The translations under genes and the position numbers were made by a program. From positions 199,074,244-199,138,243 of the forward strand of contig CP136061.1 of NCBI GenBank assembly GCA_032622095.1: a DNA stretch of 64,000 nucleotides, read 5' to 3'. Each line of letters opens with the position of its first letter. Position 1 is the first letter of the stretch. This DNA comes from Siphonodentalium dalli. Taxonomy: Eukaryota; Mollusca; Scaphopoda; Gadilida; Siphonodentaliidae. Below are positions 59,565-64,000 of the stretch, one piece after another. The notes below the pieces were generated by a model. That model ran no database searches and was not told where the DNA came from. It worked only from the letters and a program-made list of their open reading frames with translations.

Positions 59565-60329
59565 GTGAGTACACGAAAAATATATAAAGGACTGGCTAGA
59601 GTGCCGAAAACGGTACTTTAGCCAAACCGCTAATAGTACCGTATATCTATGCGTTGATTGATTTGAACAATATTTATTTGCCCCAATTAATATTACAATT
59701 AGGATGAGCAACATTTTGATGATGAAAACATGAGTAGAATAGAAAAGGGGAAGAGGATCTAGCAGCAAGCAGATATCCACTTTTGTTGAGCTATCTCCTC
59801 AGGCAAGTAGAAAGATGGTAAAAATAAAGAAAGCGCGAATGGCAAGTGACCGAGTTCGAGAAACAATATGTTTAAGAAATGATGGTATATTTGGTAATTA
59901 TATATACAGAATAGTTGACAATATATGTTGGAAGGTTAAGCTTAGGAAGGTAATACGAAGAGGGGGTATATTCACGAGGAATACGAGACAGAGAAGGTAG
60001 AGGGATAGAGAGCAAGAGTGTGTATGTGAAAGAAAAGTCGGTACCACTGTTCTAAACAATTTGAAACTAACTTATGAAATGAACTATTTTTAAATAAGTT
60101 GTTTTGAATCGAAATATAAGAACTCCGTGGGATAGCGGTGCCATTCCGTTGAATTGTTAGTATATTGTTTGAAACGACCGCTTTTTTTAACAAAGTATTC
60201 AATGACTCTGAATATTTCATCATTTATTTCAGATGATAGCAATGGTATGCCTTTAATTAAGATCTTGGTATTTAAGAAAGTCGGGTCAATATTTTAGAAT
60301 GAATCAGATCTGAGCAGCGTGAATTCCGT
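59565..60329. other. Intron-like sequence, candidate 12-bp micro-exon
   Basis: AT-rich, with no repeats recognised. The only item of note is the segment 60,233-60,244. Confidence 0.4.
60233..60244 (+). CDS. Candidate 12-bp micro-exon
   Basis: ATGATAGCAATG lies between a strong acceptor (CATTTATTTCAG) and a donor GTATGCC, and its length keeps phase 1. It would add HDSN. A short stretch with good flanks can arise by chance. Confidence 0.2.
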
Positions 60330-61030
60330 TATTTATTGCTTAATCCTTATTAAATAAATTGGTAAGATGTGGGAAATGACCATGACAACCTCTTTAGTAA
60401 GGTGAGACGAAATTTCCTGTGAAAAAAATCCGACTAAAAAGTTCAAAAATGTCTCGAAAATAAGCAAAGTCCGAAAATAAACGGAAATTGTCCGAAACAA
60501 GTTCGGGATCATAAATGGCCACCTCGGCCAATATCTTTTGGCCGAAAACATTTTGGGGATCGAGTCCAAAAAAGTGGGTCGAATTTCAGTTTTCGCTCTG
60601 ATCGGTCGGGAAATTTTCGGAAAATGTGGCAAAATGTCCCATATTCATAAATGGCCACGTGGGTCGAACTTTTTGAGCCGAAAATGTTTTGGGTCGAGTC
60701 CGAAATGTGGGTCTAATAGAAATTTCCGCTCTACTCGTTCAGGAAATTTGGTAAAATATGGCGAATGACCACCTCGTCCTAAATTTTTGTGCCGAAAACA
60801 TTTTGGGTCGTCCAAAAAGTGGGTCGAATTAGACCCACTTTTTCGAGTCCGAAAAAGTGGGTCTAATAGAAATTACCACTCTGCTCGGTCAGGAAAATGC
60901 GGGAAAATTTGGGAAATGACCATGGCAACGTCTTTAGTAAGGTGAGATGAAATGTTCCTGACCGAGCAGAGCGGGAATTTCTATTAGACCCACTTTTTCG
61001 GACTCGTATCAAAAAAGTTTCGGTCTTAAA
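60330..61030. repeat. Diverged repeats of a GAAAATTTGGGAAATGACC family
   Basis: GGGAAATGACCATGACAAC with CTCTTTAGTAAGGTGAGAC (about 60,370) recurs at about 60,908. Words such as GCCGAAAACATTTTGGG and GTGGGTCTAATAGAAATT occur three or four times. 60,842-60,895 is inverted at 60,957-61,008 (CGAGTCCGAAAAAGTGGG and its complement). Probably a degenerate fold-back transposon. Confidence 0.6.
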
Positions 61031-61104
61031 TCGTTTCTCCTAATATTATATATCTGGGTACCCGTGGTATCGGTGTTAATCATGTTGTATAAATAGGATG
61101 GTGA

Positions 61105-61326
61105 CTATCTAACATACATTTTGTAAAACTGATGTAGTTTTAATTTCTTTCTCCTTTCTTCTGTTTCCCATCCAAGTTCAGATAAAAGGTCGCTATTGTC
61201 AGTGCTACGCGTGACTCCAGACACAATCATTGCTGCTTCAAATTCAAGTTCTTCGTGTCGTCTGCTCAATTCACCTGAGCAATTGTCCCACACGGGTGCA
61301 GCATATTCTGTGATTGAAAGGCCCAC
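61105..61326 (-). pseudogene. Non-LTR reverse transcriptase C-terminal fragment
   Basis: About 73 residues with the conserved tail of LINE ORF2: ITEYAAPVWDNC, then EAAMIVSGVTRST, SELGW and RRKKLKLHQFYKM. The Y-A-x-P-V-W-D-N-C and E-A-A-x-I-V-x-G-x-T-R motifs are characteristic of CR1/Jockey-like elements. The frame ends in a stop at its 3' side and has no RT catalytic domain upstream, so it is a small truncated relic. Confidence 0.75.
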
Positions 61327-62138
61327 TTAATTTTCGAATCACTGATTATTTTTTATAGTGCCTTGATATACGGTTTTAATAACAATATATGACATAAAAT
61401 ATGATTAAATTACTATAATTCATCACCATTTGAAACGTATGTGCCTCAGAAGATGCCCATAGAGAAATACAAAACAGCTGAAATCATATAAAGTTTACGA
61501 AAAATGTACGAAAAGTTACTAAACACGTTGGAAGTAATAGCTGTAGATAAGGTTTAGAAACAACTGATAACGACCTTGAAGCATTGTGTGCGGAGTTGAA
61601 AATGAAATTGCCACTGACAGATGTGTGCTTCTCATTAGCGCGCGCCGCGTGTATACTGTTCTGCAAATTCTTGATAGCTGTGGTCCGATGGGCATTTTAT
61701 TTATAGATAATTGGTTTTACCGGTTTAAAAGTCGAACTGCGCGACCGGGCGGCCGAGTCCGCGCGGTAAAAGGTGTAGTTGGGAATTTCAATTTCGTTTA
61801 TTGTCCTTTACATTATTAAGTCAATAATGTTGATTTTTGGTTTTTGACAAGCTATGTCAATTACCAATAAAAGAAATTTAAAAGATAATTTGTAAGTCTT
61901 ATATTTCAACTTTTATAGATATGTTTCGTTCTGCAGCCCACTGATGGTTGTGGTCGGAGACGGTCGAGTCGGCCGCCGGTTCGTTAATTAGGTGTTGGTT
62001 GTTATTGTTATTTTAACGGAATTCTGAGTTGGTCATTCGTGAAACCGATATATTTTATATTCTATAATTACAAGCATATAGGTATATAATATATGATCTT
62101 GAGCGCGTTACCATTTCTGACTATGGTTTTCTTGTCAG
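61327..62138. other. Spacer with CG-rich patches, no gene established
   Basis: CG-rich spots at 61,730-61,770 and 61,940-61,985 share the words GACCGGGCGGCCGAG and GAGTCGGCCGCCGG. GATGGTTGTGGTCGG near 61,943 resembles CCATGGTTGTGGTCGG near 56,688. Short overlapping frames at 61,484-61,819 on both strands are unconvincing. Confidence 0.4.
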
Positions 62139-62526
62139 TTCTGCCCACGGTGCAGTCCGATTCCATCAACCGGACTGTAGAACAGACAAACCGCTAATAC
62201 TACGAACTCTGCTTGCAACGTGGAAAAAGTATGTTGATAACATAAAACACGTTATCAATTCGGAAATGGAAGTGCGCGACGAGTTATACCGCGTTTTCTG
62301 GCACCCCAATGTGATCGGGATTAATGTCCTCGCAAAGACTATCAAGTGTTCGCATCAAGTAACCGATAATGACTGGCAGGATATACATGTACTTCGACCA
62401 CGGAAAACACAGGCTTACGGAATGCGGCGAAATTTCACATTCAGAGATTGGAGATCGAACAGTCAGGTGCAACATCAGCAATTAATTCTTCGTGTCATTA
62501 TGGTTACGGGCAAAAATCAAATATAG
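62139..62526 (+). CDS. Unrecognised terminal exon-like open frame (129 codons)
   Basis: Follows a good acceptor (GGTTTTCTTGTCAG) and stays open in one frame to a TAG at 62,524-62,526. Protein-like segments include KPLILRTLLATWKKYVDNI, VRDELYRVFWHPNVIG, CSHQVTDNDWQDIHVLRPRK and MRRNFTFRDWRS. The first base completes a split codon (phase 2), so it does not join directly to the phase-1 exon at 59,232 and may be another gene, or need a missing exon. I do not recognise the fold. Rich W/F/D/R composition argues against chance. Confidence 0.45.
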
Positions 62527-62830
62527 ACAATCGCACTGGACGGAATAGGAATAATTATAGAAATTCAGAATTGTCTTCATTAAGATAAGACATTAATTTG
62601 TTGCACACAAAACTTTCGGGGTTAGTACATGCAGTTAGTTGTCCAATGAATAGATGGAGATATACATTTTTGTTTCAGCAATGATATATCGCAACAATAT
62701 TTATTTGGTTAAAGTATTCAATGGTATATACATGTAGACTACCAGTGTAATAAGATGAAGATAATCAATTCACGCAAACATTAAATATAATGGAGAACGT
62801 AAACGTTTATCTGGTCGTCTATTATCTCCG
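62527..62830. other. AT-rich spacer, nothing recognised
   Basis: Noncoding AT-rich DNA between the open exon and the LINE fragment. No repeats noted. Confidence 0.5.
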
Positions 62831-63433
62831 ATGACCCCATGGCCAAGTGTATATATACATATATTTTTTTTTTTTTTTAAAGTCCAAATATTAATGATTA
62901 GCTCAAATCAATCTTCTGATGTGATATTTCGTTACACAACATGGAATGCGCAAGGGCTGGTAAACAAAATCGAAGACCCCAAATTTCTCAAATTATTTAC
63001 ACGCTACGATTTCATAACATTATCTGAGACATTTTACAAAAATGCGACACAAATTAAAATACCTGGCTACAATTGTCATGATTTATGCAGAAGTGCTCAG
63101 GAAAATGACAGAGGGGGAATTGCGTTCTATTATCAGACAAAATACGAAGGGTCTGTTAACAAATTTACCCATATTGAGGATGTCGCATTATGTGTCGAAT
63201 TTGAAGGTGTTATTTTCCAACAAAATTACAGTATTGTCTTCGTTTCAGTTTACATTCCACCGCAATCGTCAATCTACTGGAATAAACGTAAAAGTTATGA
63301 CTTAAGTTTTAAGGAAGTTGAAACAGAATTACGAAAATATAGTGATAAATCGTTAATAATAATGGGAGGAGATTTAAACTCTCGAACAGGTGGAAGATCG
63401 GATTATGTCGAACAAGATCACAGGGGCATGTAA
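62831..63433 (+). pseudogene. LINE ORF2 endonuclease (APE/EEP) domain, 3'-truncated
   Basis: About 180 residues of an apurinic-like endonuclease after a T16 tract (62,863-62,878). Catalytic-motif landmarks appear in order: TTWNAQGL (N), FITLSETF (E), GYNCHDL, RGGIAFYY, SVYIPPQSS and IIMGGDLNSRTG. This is the N-terminal nicking domain of non-LTR retrotransposons such as CR1, L2 or Jockey. The frame stops at DHRGM, before the final catalytic SDH region and the reverse transcriptase, and runs into unrelated DNA. The first ~20 codons are translation of the T tract and are not real. Confidence 0.8.
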
Positions 63434-64000
63434 CGCTCTCCGCTGCCCACCCCATTTTGCGCTGCCCATATACGCCGCTTCTCCATACGCGCCTGATTCA
63501 CGTTAATGGTAGGATAATAAGGACAAGGGGAACTGTAGAAATTCACCTTTTTACCATCCCTCGGCAATTGGACAAATTTAGGCCATTCACACCAGTAATG
63601 CTAACGATATAGCAACGGATGTGTCGGCGAAGAATTCATCTTTCAATCAATACCACAAACCAACTCCAATCAGAACCATTCATACACATAGCATTTGATA
63701 CATTTTTAACCACCGAATATTGTCTCCGAAGACCGTAAATTTTCGGATTGATCCGGCTCAAAATACAATGGACGATATCTTCCTCTAATTTCACCCCCGC
63801 ACGGCTTACTATAATTAAAAATCGGTCAAACGATCAACTCAATATCTAGAGCTCGGGGATTTCTTGTCGGCTAATAATTTATTTACTCATACAAATCAAC
63901 AGATCGTCAGTAAACAATTTCTATAGAGGAGAAATCTGTCGATAATTCCAACTTTTTTTTCATTTTTTCTTTACGAATCACGCAGCGCCTCATTTTAATA
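63434..64000. other. Unassigned DNA to the window edge
   Basis: Starts abruptly after the LINE fragment with CGCTCTCCGCTGCCCACCCC. No ORF, repeat or RNA gene recognised. Two CGCTGCCCA words occur within the first 40 bp. Confidence 0.4.

Overview
This window looks like animal (metazoan) nuclear DNA, AT-rich and made almost entirely of repeats. Spliced exon fragments, APE-type non-LTR retrotransposon pieces, Helitron-like elements, TTAA-flanked DNA transposons, satellites and a C2H2 zinc-finger-derived array are all present. The element mix, including an AGGGCCATAACTC word near 1,190, suggests a marine invertebrate, probably a lophotrochozoan such as a mollusc. That placement is an inference. 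There are no operons, no rRNA genes and no convincing tRNA genes.

Layout. 1-2,640: a 29-bp minisatellite in three blocks, split by an unclassified 1.15-kb stretch and by a 451-bp palindromic TTAA-flanked element. 2,965-4,768: a large fold-back element built from CTCTGGTAAA words. 5,101-6,482: a 181-194-bp satellite. 6,585-43,918: the dominant structure, about 37 kb of Helitron-like elements joined end to end. Eight lie on the minus strand (6,585-11,228) and 27 on the plus strand (11,229-43,918). Typical joints read CTAG directly followed by TC, that is, one element's 3' terminus fused to the next element's 5' terminus. Three related families occur: F1 (about 0.8-1.7 kb), F2 (built on a 122-bp unit) and F3 (rich in TCAAGGTCA). 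Inside the plus array a 14.06-kb block of 11 elements is tandemly duplicated at near-identity (14,929-28,991 and 28,992-43,049). The crossover maps to a 25-bp interval. Each copy carries the same 2,006-bp TTAA-flanked insertion, and an older paralogous arm at 12,150 preserves the empty site.

43,919-64,000 is more mixed. It holds a low-repeat stretch (43,996-46,929), a ~141-bp satellite, an 84-bp array of about 30 units derived from a zinc finger that has lost zinc ligands, a LINE C-terminal fragment followed by a 134-bp-arm hairpin, a lone F3 Helitron, and a second fold-back copy interrupted by a 1,309-bp TTAA-flanked element. Then come exons of what looks like a secreted or membrane glycoprotein (58,452-58,478 and 59,232-59,564, both phase 1), a reverse-transcriptase tail fragment (minus), an unrecognised open exon (62,139-62,526) and a LINE endonuclease domain cut off at its 3' side.

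No complete protein-coding gene can be defined. Most long open frames here are by-products of tandem repeats. The strongest biological stories are the seamless Helitron concatemer, its recent homology-mediated duplication, the transcription-factor-like motifs carried by its families (NRF1-like in F2, ERR/FTZ-F1-like in F3), and the zinc-finger-turned-satellite.
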